Shown piece after piece: positions 43,201-51,465 of a stretch of DNA of 64,000 bases. The stretch lies in assembly GCA_016938685.1 (NCBI GenBank), contig JAFGUD010000470.1, positions 1 to 64,000 of the forward strand, in the 5' to 3' direction. The stretch comes from Bacteroidales bacterium. GTDB taxonomy: Bacteria > Bacteroidota > Bacteroidia > Bacteroidales > JAFGUD01. Made by a program: the position numbers and the translations under genes. The notes below the pieces were generated by a model, which saw only the letters and a program-made list of their open reading frames with translations, did no database searches and was not told where the DNA came from. Position 1 is the first letter of the stretch; every line of letters starts with the position of its first letter.

Positions 43201-43771
43201 ACATATTGAAAACAAGTCCATTTAGTAATTCCATAACGTCTGCTTGAAAATATTCGTGTTTAGAAGTTGCAACTACCACCCGGAATGTTATTGTTTTGGT
43301 TTGCAGGGCTTTAAGATAGCCGTACGAAATTTCTGGAGTTGCGCCGAAATCTCCTTCTACTTCGTAAAAAGATACTTTTGTTCCGTTTACATCTCTTGTT
43401 TCGCTTTGGTTAACAATAAAATTGTCGAATAGGCCTTTCCAAATTTCGATATTGCTATTCAGATGTTCTTCGTCAGTTTTTTGTCCGCTGCTAATGTATA
43501 GGTTAACTTCCAGAAAATAAGGATCTTTGTGTCTGAACGAATAAGTAGAAGAATAAGGATTAGAAACTATCCACTTATTTGTGTCCACCCAAACAGAAGC
43601 ATTTACTTCGGAAATTTTACATTCGTAGTTTGCGTTTTGACTTATCGTAAAATTTTCATTATTGTTTCCGGAATTAGTAACAGAATTTCCTTTGCCTTCT
43701 TTACCGCTTCCTTGTGCAAAAGTGGCGGAATAAGCAACAAGCAGAAACACAAAAATTATAGTTTTGTACAT
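43199..43771 (-). CDS. hypothetical exported protein
   Basis: 190 residues from the ATG at 43771, where a good signal peptide begins (MYKTIIFVFLLVAYSATFAQ); the open frame continues to 43864, but that part overlaps a hairpin. The mature N-terminus is Gly/Asn/Ser-rich (GSGKEGKGNSVTNSGNNNE), then a beta-rich domain with ISQNANYECKI and FYEVEGDFGATPEISYGYLKA. One Cys only. No known family. Its tail overlaps the end of the long repeat at 43031. Probably periplasmic. Confidence 0.65.
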   Translation of the reverse strand: MYKTIIFVFLLVAYSATFAQGSGKEGKGNSVTNSGNNNENFTISQNANYECKISEVNASVWVDTNKWIVSNPYSSTYSFRHKDPYFLEVNLYISSGQKTDEEHLNSNIEIWKGLFDNFIVNQSETRDVNGTKVSFYEVEGDFGATPEISYGYLKALQTKTITFRVVVATSKHEYFQADVMELLNGLVFNM

Positions 43772-43809
43772 AGCTGAAATTTTGCTTAAAGATACGAAAT
43801 TCTTAACAA

Positions 43810-43845
43810 AAAAAACACCCCAAATATTTGGAGTGTTTTTTTTGT
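43810..43845. terminator. A/T-flanked hairpin, possible bidirectional terminator
   Basis: AACACCCCAAAT-ATTTGGAGTGTT with one mismatch and T runs on both strands. It could end leftward transcription from the region of the antitoxin at 44369. Confidence 0.5.
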
Positions 43846-43984
43846 TAGTATGCGTAATCACCATTGGCGTTTACAAATGTTTTGTATTAAATGAACTATT
43901 TTTTTTCAATATGACTCTAAAGGTTGTAAATTCAAATTTAGCCATGATTTTTGATTTTTGGGTTTTGATATTACAAAAGAAAAG

Positions 43985-44010
43985 GGTAGGAGCGACATAA
44001 CTTGTCGTAG
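43985..44010. repeat. REP-like short hairpin
   Basis: GTAGGAGCGACATAACTTGTCGTAGG contains CGACA-TAAC-TTGTCG (a 5-6 bp stem). It resembles the GTAGGAGCGA... class of bacterial extragenic palindromes. It lies in a gene-free stretch (43865-44368). Confidence 0.45.
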
Positions 44011-44139
44011 GTGAAAAAAAGAATTTTCAATTTTATTTCAGCGTTAATTTTTTTCTGAAAAGAGTAACGCTTCACGTCACTACGAGTGCAAAACAAAAAT
44101 AATTTTGCTTAAAATTTCAATGCCGGTTAACTCTGTTTG

Positions 44140-44215
44140 TCACTCCAACGAAAGGAGGAGTCTATACTGTGATAAGTTTTTAACGAATTAGAGACTCCTC
44201 CTTTCGTGGGAGTGA
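44140..44215. repeat. large REP-like palindrome
   Basis: TCACTCCAACGAAAGGAGGA (44140-44159, extended by GTCT) pairs with AGACTCCTCCTTTCGTGGGAGTGA read from the other side (44192-44215): 24-bp arms, one mismatch, 28-base loop. No gene is inside. Confidence 0.75.
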
Positions 44216-44368
44216 TAAATTTGCTAAAGTGATAATGAATTGATAATATTATTTCTGTGATTATTTTTTTATAAAAAAAAATGCTTTGCATTTGCTATGA
44301 ACTGTGTTTAAAACCAAATTTTTGACAAAAAAAAAAGTCAATTAAGCATTGAACAAGGTTTCGCTTTT

Positions 44369-44629
44369 CTACATCCATGTTTCAACTTCTTTATCTAATT
44401 CATCGGAAGTTAAATATTTCCCTTTTTTATAAGCTACTTCTGCTTCATTAATTTTATTATTATATTCAATGGTTGTCATTTTGTTAATGACATCTTTATC
44501 TGTTAGAAAATCATAGATATCATCTTTAAATTCGGCAAAAATTGATTTTCTTTCAGCAGTATTAAGTTGTCTGAAGATTTTTATAATTTGTTCTTTGTTA
44601 AAATCAACTGTTATTTTTAAATTGTCCAT
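44369..44629 (-). CDS. orphan antitoxin-like protein
   Basis: 86 residues, mostly helical and charged: KITVDFNKEQIIKIFRQL at the start and YNNKINEAEVAYKKGKYLTSDELDKEVETWM at the end, a tail typical of antitoxins that contact a RelE/ParE- or PIN-type toxin. Its upstream 53 bp, including the TATATTTG box at 44648, are nearly the same as those of the DUF2281 antitoxin gene at 45215. No toxin gene follows it; the next 500 bp are non-coding. So it is probably the survivor of a broken toxin-antitoxin unit. Family uncertain. Confidence 0.6.
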   Translation of the reverse strand: MDNLKITVDFNKEQIIKIFRQLNTAERKSIFAEFKDDIYDFLTDKDVINKMTTIEYNNKINEAEVAYKKGKYLTSDELDKEVETWM

Positions 44630-44647
44630 TTATTCTGATTTTTTTTA

Positions 44648-44655
44648 CAAATATA
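44648..44655 (-). promoter_or_regulatory. -7 promoter box of the orphan antitoxin
   Basis: TATATTTG on the minus strand, in a 53-bp segment (44628-44680) nearly identical to 45446-45498. Confidence 0.6.
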
Positions 44656-44798
44656 CATTTTTTGTCACAAAGAAGTTATACCAAATTGTTAAAATAATTC
44701 CGAGAATTATTTTTTACAAGTTGTTATGTTGATTGACTTTAAAACCGATTTTAAGAAAATGAAATCGGATTTTTTAAAGCATTTCGGTATAAAATTAG

Positions 44799-44830
44799 GC
44801 ACAAAAAAACACCTTAAATTATGAAGTGTT
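44799..44830 (-). terminator. terminator of the vapBC-like pair
   Basis: On the minus strand AAACACTTC-ATAATTT-AAGGTGTTTTTTT. Almost the same hairpin stands after frr at 45503-45540. Confidence 0.7.
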
Positions 44831-44834
44831 TAGC

Positions 44835-45221
44835 TTATTTCCAAATTTCAATATTAAGATTATTTACATTTGTTAGATGTTTGTCGCGGGTTGCTAATAT
44901 TAATCCGTTGTTTCTGCATATAGATGCAATCCAAATGTCATTTTCAGGAATTGGCTTTCCTTTTTCTTTTAATTCTATAAGTATTTCAGAATATTCTTCT
45001 GCAACAGAAGCGTTTGAATTTAAAATAATTCAGTTTGAGACAAAGTTTATTAATTTGTCAATATTTTCTTCTTTTTTAGCAGAGTTTTTCACTCCAAATA
45101 ATAATTCGCCCAAAACCGTTACGGGAATGTAAATTTTATTGTATTTGTATATTTTTTCACAAATACTTTTTTTGCCATTTAGAAAATCTATGGCAATGTT
45201 TGTGTCAATTGCTATTACCAT
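44835..45221 (-). pseudogene. vapC: PIN-domain VapC-like toxin interrupted by an in-frame TGA
   Basis: The reading frame from ATG 45221 to TAA 44835 is 129 codons with one stop, TGA at 45030-45032. Before it: MVIAIDTNIAIDFLNG with the first PIN Asp, and IPVTVLGELLFGVKNS with the Glu. After it: EEYSEILIELKEKGKPIPEN, then DIWIASIC and LATRDKHL with the other acidic residues, ending NIEIWK. No frameshift. In homologues a Cys (TGT/TGC) often stands at this point (VSNC), so a single base change probably made the stop. Other genes here use TGA as stop, so recoding is unlikely. Confidence 0.85.
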
Positions 45222-45448
45222 TCTCCTTCGATATTTTGAAATTCAGAGTTAACAATGTTTTTTATTTCTTCTGCACTTTTGTCGTCAATTATTCCGGCAA
45301 ATTTTGATAGAAAATGTTCTTGTTTGTTTTTATTTTGAGAAGAGTCTTTGTAAGATTTTTTGATAAATTGCATAAAATTATACAGCTGATCTAATATTTC
45401 AGGAGGCAAAGAATTTAATTCGATGCTAATTTGTTCTTTTATTTCCAT
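45215..45448 (-). CDS. DUF2281 family antitoxin (VapB-like)
   Basis: 77 residues. KEQISIELNSLPPEILDQLYNFMQFIKKSY is the DUF2281 pattern (ExLPEExxxEVLDFIxFL-like), and the C-terminus SEFQNIEGEW should contact the PIN toxin. It overlaps the toxin start by 7 bp, so translation is coupled. The toxin is broken by a stop codon, leaving this antitoxin without a full-length partner. A TATATTTG box stands 18 bp upstream at 45467. Confidence 0.85.
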   Translation of the reverse strand: MEIKEQISIELNSLPPEILDQLYNFMQFIKKSYKDSSQNKNKQEHFLSKFAGIIDDKSAEEIKNIVNSEFQNIEGEW

Positions 45449-45466
45449 TTATTCTGATTTTTTTTA

Positions 45467-45474
45467 CAAATATA
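45467..45474 (-). promoter_or_regulatory. -7 promoter box of the DUF2281 antitoxin
   Basis: TATATTTG on the minus strand, 18 bp before the start. Confidence 0.6.
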
Positions 45475-45502
45475 CGTTTTTTGTCAGAAAGAAGTTAAAA
45501 TC

Positions 45503-45540
45503 GAACACAAAAAAACACCTCAAATTATGAAGTGTTTTTG
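45503..45540 (-). terminator. terminator after frr
   Basis: Minus strand AAACACTTC-ATAATTT-GAGGTGTTTTTTT, about 65 bp after the frr stop and nearly identical to the hairpin at 44799. Confidence 0.7.
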
Positions 45541-45555
45541 TATTATCTTACTTTA

Positions 45556-45600
45556 TTAAATCTAACTTTACAAACTTTAAGAACTCTAAGAACTTTCAAC
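45556..45600 (+). repeat. family A repeat after frr
   Basis: AACTTTACAAACTTTAAGAACTCTAAGAACTTTCAACTCTT on the plus strand, next to the frr stop codon. This is the one copy not placed before a start codon. Confidence 0.75.
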
Positions 45601-45603
45601 TCT

Positions 45604-46167
45604 TTAAATGCTCATTATGTCTTTTTGTTTTGCTTCAATAATTTTGTCGATATTAGCAGTATAATCGTCTGTTAGTTTTTGAACTTCGTCTTGTGAATCT
45701 TTTGAAACATCTTCTGATAGTCCGTCTTTTTCAAGTTTTTTGATTTCGGTAATTGTGTCTCTTCGGATATTGCGAACAGCAATTTTACCGTTCTCGCCTT
45801 CGGTTTTAACCATTTTAGAAAGCTGTTGACGGCGTTCTTCGGTAAGTTCCGGCACAACTATTCTGATAATTTCGCCATTATTTACAGGATTGAAACCAAG
45901 ATTAGCTTTTAGAATTGCTTTTTCTACTTCGCCAATCATTTTTTTCTCCCAAGGTTGAATTACAATTGTTCTGGCATCTGCTGTTCCAACGTTTGCCATT
46001 TGTGTAAGTGGAGTAATTGTTCCATAATAGTCAACTTTTACATCTTTAAGCATCGATGGAGAAGCTTTACCTGCTCGTATTTTTGTTAATTCATCTTCGA
46101 GGTGATTTAATGCCTTGCTCATTCGCTCTTTGGCATCTTCCATATACATTTCCAGTTCTTCGTTCAT
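45604..46167 (-). CDS. frr: ribosome recycling factor
   Basis: 187 residues, usual length. RRF with EF-G splits the post-termination ribosome. The chain shows MEDAKERMSKALNHLEDELTKIRAGKASPSML at the N-terminus, the hinge region with VDYYGTITPLTQMANV near 45-60, IRIVVPELTEERRQQLSKMVK near 105-125 and a C-terminal helix with DEVQKLTDDYTANIDKI. Cytoplasmic. A TATATTTG box at 46193 (minus strand) is 25 bp upstream. pyrH, its frequent neighbour, is not present. Confidence 0.95.
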   Translation of the reverse strand: MNEELEMYMEDAKERMSKALNHLEDELTKIRAGKASPSMLKDVKVDYYGTITPLTQMANVGTADARTIVIQPWEKKMIGEVEKAILKANLGFNPVNNGEIIRIVVPELTEERRQQLSKMVKTEGENGKIAVRNIRRDTITEIKKLEKDGLSEDVSKDSQDEVQKLTDDYTANIDKIIEAKQKDIMSI

Positions 46168-46192
46168 TTTAATTTGATTTTAATTAGCACCG

Positions 46193-46200
46193 CAAATATA
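46193..46200 (-). promoter_or_regulatory. -7 promoter box of frr
   Basis: TATATTTG on the minus strand, 25 bp before the frr start. Confidence 0.6.
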
Positions 46201-46245
46201 CATAAAATTTACTTTTCTTATTATTTGTTGCTAAAATTTATCCAC

Positions 46246-46271
46246 AAAAAAAGCCGCACATTGGCGGCTTA
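46246..46271 (-). terminator. terminator of the gene at 46279
   Basis: AAGCCGC-ACATTG-GCGGCTT, followed on the minus strand by a T run. Confidence 0.85.
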
Positions 46272-46278
46272 GGAATAC

Positions 46279-46971
46279 TTATTCTATTATAAACTTTTTA
46301 AAAGTGTTTCCTGTTTTTAAAATATAAATCCCTTTTGGATAAGAACTTACGTCTATTGTCATTCTGTCCGATGAGCTGTTTGTTCTAAATTCGCTAACTT
46401 TTTTTCCAAGCATGTCAAAAATTGTAATTTGATTTGTTTCGGAATCTGTGAAAGCCACATTTATGTAGTTTGTTGCAGGATTTGGGCTGATTTCTATTTT
46501 TGTTTGAATTGTTTTTTCGGGTAGCCCAACATATAATTGTGTGTCGAAATTGATGATAGCTGTGTCGGTTACGTTATTTCTGTTTGTGATTTTAAGTTTA
46601 ATGTATGCATCTCCTTCGATACCAAAAGCTAAAAAAGTAAGATGAAGTTCTTCGGGAGAAGACACATCAAAGTCAGGGCCAACTTGCATTGTGCTTGTAA
46701 TATCAGGCACACATACACCCGGCACACAAATTTCAAAGCAAGGAGTAAATCCGCCACTTGGAGCAGGAACTGATATTTCTATAACCTCCAAACTATAGGT
46801 AACTACCGATGCTTCGGTGTTGTTTACATCAAAATATACAGCTTCTTCTATTGGAAGTCCAATAGTAAAATCATTTGAATATGGGTTTCCCATAGTGTCA
46901 GAAAAAAACACCTGTGAAAAAGAAACCAAAGAAAAGGCTATAAATGCAATTGAAAGTAAAATCTTTTTCAT
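46279..46971 (-). CDS. small exported protein with T9SS type A sorting domain
   Basis: 230 residues. A signal peptide (1-19, ending FSQ) is followed by a beta-rich domain of about 130 residues with a Pro/Cys-rich loop, GGFTPCFEICVPGVCVP near residue 75-90. The C-terminal sorting domain (about 158-230) has IEISPNPATNYINV, LGKKVSEF and YPKGIYILKTGNTFKKFIIE. It should be exported across the outer membrane by type IX secretion. The short passenger domain is of no family I recognise; the Cys pairs suggest disulfides. Confidence 0.82.
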   Translation of the reverse strand: MKKILLSIAFIAFSLVSFSQVFFSDTMGNPYSNDFTIGLPIEEAVYFDVNNTEASVVTYSLEVIEISVPAPSGGFTPCFEICVPGVCVPDITSTMQVGPDFDVSSPEELHLTFLAFGIEGDAYIKLKITNRNNVTDTAIINFDTQLYVGLPEKTIQTKIEISPNPATNYINVAFTDSETNQITIFDMLGKKVSEFRTNSSSDRMTIDVSSYPKGIYILKTGNTFKKFIIE

Positions 46972-47000
46972 TATTTATTATTTTGAGTTAAATATTAAAT

Positions 47001-48209
47001 TTATTTTATCCAGTCGTTTAAATAACTGTATTTCTCAGTTAGATTTCCATCTTTAACAATGGTTGCACGAGAAATTACACCTTCTTTATCTTCGCCAAAT
47101 AAATGGGGAAAAATATTGTCTATCAATCCTTTGCTGAAATCCTCGGAAGCATCTCTTGGTAATTCTCCCGGTAAGTTATCAATTGCCATTACAGAAATAT
47201 TTTTAGCATTGCTGAATGCCGGTTCTTCTTTTTCGGTTTCTGGATTGTAGTCATAAAATGGTTCTGCTATGGTTGAAGCTCTTAAAGTAGATGCGATTGG
47301 TTTTTTAATGTCGCATGAAACATCTGCTACAACTTTAATTTTAAATTCGGGTTTTCTAGTCATTTCAGGAGTGATAAATTCCGGAGATTTTGGGTCCCAA
47401 AAATGGCAAGCTATATACACATCTGCAACTTTGGTGTAAGGTTCAAAAGTTGATTCGTATTCAGTTGGATTTTTGAAGAAATGATTTAATTCAAATTCTT
47501 TACAGGCTTTATGTTTTGCGTAATCCCAAGGTTCTATTTTAGTAAAAACAGTTTCATTGTAATTTTTGGTTAAAATTTCAGCGGGTGTTACTTCTTTAAT
47601 TCCAAATGCATTAAGCGTTTCTATTGCTCCGAGAGCAACTCTTCCACCTCCTGTTATTATTATTTTTATTGGACTAATTTTGACGTTTTTACAATGCTCA
47701 TACATCTCATTTTTGTCGTGATATTCGTGAGCTGGTTTAATACTGTATTCGTTTGAGCGTAATCCCCATGCTCTCATTCCGTTATATGCACCAACAACAC
47801 CTGCCCATTTGCCAAAAGCCACAAGTCTCATTCCTTGTGTATTTGTTAGATATTCGTAGTCAATTAGAGCGATTTTTTTAGCAAGCATTGTTTTAAGTAA
47901 TTCTTTGTTATACGATTGCATTTTAGCAACGTGTGCAAAAAATAAGTAAGCTTTACTTGGAATAAATGTTTGTTGTTTAACCTCTTTTACGCCCAAAAGA
48001 ATGTCACAATCCGATAAGTCATCAGTAACAGTCAAACCTTTTTCTGTATATTCTTCATCTTTGAAAGCTCTGATATCACTCGATTGAACAATAAGTTCCA
48101 CATTTGGGAATTTATTTAGCATTTCAACCGCAGTTGAAGGAGTAAGAGCAGAGCGTCTGTCAGGCGGATTTTTAGTTTCTTTTAATAAACCAACTTTTAA
48201 TTTATTCAT
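47001..48209 (-). CDS. saccharopine dehydrogenase (LYS1-like) / alanine dehydrogenase family protein
   Basis: 402 residues from the ATG at 48209; a TTG three codons upstream is possible but less likely. The N-terminus KVGLLKETKNPPDRRSALTP is the AlaDh/PNT N-terminal signature with the catalytic-site Arg/Lys pair; the nucleotide-binding region is IKIIITGGGRVALGAIETLN near residue 185-205. VADVSCDIKKPIASTLRAST near 300 and AIDNLPGELPRDAS near 360 resemble the NAD-dependent lysine-forming saccharopine dehydrogenase group. So it probably acts on saccharopine or a similar amino-acid adduct; the substrate is not certain. A minus-strand TAAATTTG word stands about 40 bp upstream. Confidence 0.82.
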   Translation of the reverse strand: MNKLKVGLLKETKNPPDRRSALTPSTAVEMLNKFPNVELIVQSSDIRAFKDEEYTEKGLTVTDDLSDCDILLGVKEVKQQTFIPSKAYLFFAHVAKMQSYNKELLKTMLAKKIALIDYEYLTNTQGMRLVAFGKWAGVVGAYNGMRAWGLRSNEYSIKPAHEYHDKNEMYEHCKNVKISPIKIIITGGGRVALGAIETLNAFGIKEVTPAEILTKNYNETVFTKIEPWDYAKHKACKEFELNHFFKNPTEYESTFEPYTKVADVYIACHFWDPKSPEFITPEMTRKPEFKIKVVADVSCDIKKPIASTLRASTIAEPFYDYNPETEKEEPAFSNAKNISVMAIDNLPGELPRDASEDFSKGLIDNIFPHLFGEDKEGVISRATIVKDGNLTEKYSYLNDWIK

Positions 48210-48282
48210 ATATCTCAATTTTAGGGTTTTGCAAAAGCATCGCCTGCAAATTTACTTATAAATGACTTTTTTCAAAATAAAA

Positions 48283-51228
48283 TTACTTGCCAATTAAAAC
48301 AAAAGCACCCCAAAAATAAGGATATTTATACTTTTCTTTGATGTCTAAACGAGCTTTTCTGAATGCTTCGTATTCATCACCGGATTCTAACCAATATCTG
48401 TAAAAAGCAGACATTAGGTCTTGTGTTCCTTCGTCGCTTACTTCCCAAAGACTTGTAATAATTGATTGTGCTCCTGCAATTTGAAAAGAGCGTTGAAGTC
48501 CATAAACTCCTTCTCCTGTTTTTATGTCGCCAAGTCCTGTTTGACAAGCACTTAGAATTACAAGACGAGTATTATCAAGGTTCATGGTCATTGCTTCGTA
48601 AGCGTTTAAGATTCCGTCATCGTTTTCAGTATTGTTTTTTGTATCAATGTCTTGTATTGTTTTGTCAGCTCCTGCAAGAAGTAAACCTGAACGAAGAAGA
48701 GGATTTGTAATTGCTCTTGATGGTTCAACTCCAAAACTTCTTCCGCCAGATATGTTTTCATCTGAACTTTCTATGAAATATCCGTGTGTTGCAATGTGCA
48801 AAACAAAAGGATTGTTTACTTCTTTTAAATTTGTTTCAGTTGCTTCTTTGTTCATGAAAAGAGTAATTTTCCAACCGTATTTTTTCATTATTTCGGTAAT
48901 ATTTTCAACTTCAACTTTAGTACCTGGTAATGGTGGAATATAGCTGAAGTCTGCCGGTAAATCCATCAAATAGTCAGGAAAACCAACTAAAGTGGCATTT
49001 TTAGCATTAAGTTTAGTTGGATTATTTAGGTGTGTTTTTAGTGCAATTGCATCTTTTGTATTTGTTAAAAAATAGATTCTTTTTTCATCTATTACATAGT
49101 TTCCGTTCGGAAGAAGAATTGTATTTACGTTAATTTGATTATAAATTCCATCTAATGACAAGAAAATATTTTCTGTGTTTTTTGTTGCTACATCTATTCC
49201 TTTCCAGTAATAATCATAAAATTTATCCATGTTTTTACCGTTCATAATTGCCTTTTGATATTCTCTGGAATAAGTAGTTTCCATTTCATTACCATTTTCA
49301 AAAACAATTATTTCTGGATTTACTTTTTCTTTTGAAGCTACAACTGCCATATAGAAAATATTTGAGGAGCTTTTTAAGTTATCATATTTTTCAACTCTAA
49401 TTATTTCAATTGCGCATTCGTTTTGGTTCAGATTATTGTGTATGTCGTTGTAACCTATAATCTTTTGTTCGTTTGCAAGTTTAAAATCAGCAGATAAATC
49501 AGAAATTTCTTTTTCTAAATTTTCTGTAACTTCGATAAGAGAGTCCAAATTTATTTTTCTGTCTATTAATTCTTGATTAGTGAGAGCATACAATTTGGCT
49601 GTGTAGTTTTTTAAATCTTGCCATTTGTCGTATTTAGCAATAAGTTCTTTGTTGTTGCTATTTAAAATTCTTGCTTTAACTTTTCGTGAAGAATTTAGCA
49701 AAAGAGCTTTTGTTTGAATATGGTATGAATATAAGTCAGAAGCAATATCCGGTATTTCATTGTAGTTTTCAGCTACAAAATTGTAATATCTGATAAATTT
49801 ATGTTGAATTTTATTCCAGAAAAGTGTTTTCTCGGCATCGCTCATTGCTTCAAAATAAGTATTTACCTCAAATATGTAGTTATCTAAGGCTTTTGAGTAG
49901 TATTTTCTGGCTTCAACAGCATTTTTTTGTTGCCAGTAATTCAACGCTAGATATTCATAAGATTCAGTTAAATCGGGATGATGTTCTTCTAAATTCTTTT
50001 TTTGCACATCAATAGCTTGTTCAAATAATCCTCTCGCTCTGTCGTAATTTCCAGTAGCGTTGAAATAAACACCAAGTTCAAAAGTGGTTTTTGCAAATTG
50101 AGGATTTTCTGTTCCGAATTTCTCTCTGTAAATTATTTGTGCTTCGGTTAATAGTTCTTCTACTTCAGAATATCTTTCCATTTCCATATAAAGAGCTGCC
50201 AAATTTCTTAGTAAAACAGCATAATCAGGGTGTTTTGTTCCTATTCTATGTTTTGTTGTCTCAATCGACTTTAGGTAAATTTGCTCTGCTTCATTATATC
50301 TTTTTGTTGCTTGGTACAAAAGAGCCAGATTAACATTTAATCTTACATAAGTAGATGACTTTTCTTTTGTTTGAGTTTTGGCAATTTCTATTGCATTTGT
50401 TAGTAATTTTTCAGCTTCAGATGTTCTGTTAACTAGTTGATACATCATAGCAAGATTATTCAGAACTATTGCATATTGAATGTCATTTTCGCCAACATTT
50501 TTTTTGATAAAATTAGTCGCTTCGTTCAGGTATTTTTCAGATTCGTTATACTTGCCTTGATTTTGATACAAAACCCCTATATTATTTAGTGTAGCAGCAT
50601 ATCCGGCAGTATCTTCAAAATTTTTCTTTCTGTAATCCATTGCTTGATTCAAATATTGCTCCGAAGAAGAATATTTACCCATAGTTAAATATAATAACCC
50701 AATGTTGTTCATGGTAAGAATAGCCTCTGTCGAGTCTAGAATATTGAGTTCCTCGTAGGTTTCTAAGGCTTTGAAAAATGAAGTTTCTGCTGCTTCGTAA
50801 TGCCCTGTTACATAAAACATTTCTCCTGCAGAGTTGTAGCTTCTGGCTTTAACAATTGGTGGGGAGTTTGGGTCTAGCGCATAAATAGAAAGATTACCGA
50901 GTTCCTGAAAATTTTCTTTTGTTTCAAAAAGGGAAGAATTATCACCAAAAGTTACGGCATAATGAAAGTCTGTAACATCATAAGAGTCAATTATTTTATC
51001 TCTTGCTTCGCTAACCTTTTTATCGACACCGTATTTTAGATTTCTAACTTGTTCGTCAACAGCGTTATCAATAACATTGTTGACAACATTATCCACATTA
51101 GGATTAATGTTTACATCAGGAATTCCATTTGTGACGTCATCTACAGTTCTGTTCAATAAATTATTTAAGGTATCACAACTGTTTAGTATTAGAATTGTTG
51201 CGAAAAAAACAATAAAGAATTTTTTCAT
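48283..51228 (-). CDS. lipid-anchored TPR-CHAT domain protein
   Basis: 981 residues. The lipoprotein signal ends in LNSC with the Cys at residue 18. An Asn/Val/Asp-rich linker follows, then about nine TPRs (about 130-430) of the kinesin-light-chain-like kind, such as YAATLNNIGVLYQNQGKYNESE. A helical region (450-640) leads to a C-terminal CHAT domain, a caspase-like protease fold, with LHIATHGYF (His near 813) and LVILSACQTGLG (Cys near 894), the dyad intact. EGVYGLQRSFQIAGAQSIIT follows, as in other CHAT proteins. Placed at the envelope, it could be a surface protease or sensor. Target unknown. No obvious partner gene. Confidence 0.9.
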   Translation of the reverse strand: MKKFFIVFFATILILNSCDTLNNLLNRTVDDVTNGIPDVNINPNVDNVVNNVIDNAVDEQVRNLKYGVDKKVSEARDKIIDSYDVTDFHYAVTFGDNSSLFETKENFQELGNLSIYALDPNSPPIVKARSYNSAGEMFYVTGHYEAAETSFFKALETYEELNILDSTEAILTMNNIGLLYLTMGKYSSSEQYLNQAMDYRKKNFEDTAGYAATLNNIGVLYQNQGKYNESEKYLNEATNFIKKNVGENDIQYAIVLNNLAMMYQLVNRTSEAEKLLTNAIEIAKTQTKEKSSTYVRLNVNLALLYQATKRYNEAEQIYLKSIETTKHRIGTKHPDYAVLLRNLAALYMEMERYSEVEELLTEAQIIYREKFGTENPQFAKTTFELGVYFNATGNYDRARGLFEQAIDVQKKNLEEHHPDLTESYEYLALNYWQQKNAVEARKYYSKALDNYIFEVNTYFEAMSDAEKTLFWNKIQHKFIRYYNFVAENYNEIPDIASDLYSYHIQTKALLLNSSRKVKARILNSNNKELIAKYDKWQDLKNYTAKLYALTNQELIDRKINLDSLIEVTENLEKEISDLSADFKLANEQKIIGYNDIHNNLNQNECAIEIIRVEKYDNLKSSSNIFYMAVVASKEKVNPEIIVFENGNEMETTYSREYQKAIMNGKNMDKFYDYYWKGIDVATKNTENIFLSLDGIYNQINVNTILLPNGNYVIDEKRIYFLTNTKDAIALKTHLNNPTKLNAKNATLVGFPDYLMDLPADFSYIPPLPGTKVEVENITEIMKKYGWKITLFMNKEATETNLKEVNNPFVLHIATHGYFIESSDENISGGRSFGVEPSRAITNPLLRSGLLLAGADKTIQDIDTKNNTENDDGILNAYEAMTMNLDNTRLVILSACQTGLGDIKTGEGVYGLQRSFQIAGAQSIITSLWEVSDEGTQDLMSAFYRYWLESGDEYEAFRKARLDIKEKYKYPYFWGAFVLIGK

Positions 51229-51264
51229 GATTATTTTTTTTTAAATAAGTGTTTATTTTGTTTT

Positions 51265-51272
51265 CAAATATA
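51265..51272 (-). promoter_or_regulatory. -7 promoter box of the CHAT gene
   Basis: TATATTTG on the minus strand, 36 bp before the start. Confidence 0.55.
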
Positions 51273-51436
51273 CAACTATAATCAATTTCTTTAAAAAAGA
51301 ATTTTCTGTTGTTTACATTATTTTTTTTATCCAAAAATTTCAACAAAAGTACTTGATAAATTATGGATTGTGTAAAAATTTTTGATGAATTATCTGTTTT
51401 AATCAAAAATATTTGTTTTTATAGAAAATTAAGTTT

Positions 51437-51444
51437 TAACTTTG
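51437..51444 (+). promoter_or_regulatory. -7 promoter box of ssrA
   Basis: TAACTTTG, 21 bp before the tmRNA 5' end, with TTTG about 21 bp farther upstream. Confidence 0.65.
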
Positions 51445-51465
51445 TACACTTGAAGTTAAACTATT

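Noticed and set aside
43772-43864. N-terminal extension of the exported protein at 43199
   Set aside because: It contains a terminator-like hairpin and would bury the signal peptide 31 residues inside.
45030-45032. TGA as a recoded selenocysteine or tryptophan codon in the PIN gene
   Set aside because: TGA ends other genes here (for example at 4249-4251 and in the small protein at 8392), the site follows VSN where Cys is usual, and I saw no selenocysteine hairpin.
44821-45132. Plus-strand frame of 103 residues
   Set aside because: It is the antisense of the broken VapC gene, whose minus-strand frame has clear PIN motifs on both sides of the stop.
48283-51228. Part of a CRISPR type III-E (Craspase-like) system because of the TPR-CHAT architecture
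   Set aside because: No cas gene or array is present, and the protein has a lipoprotein signal.
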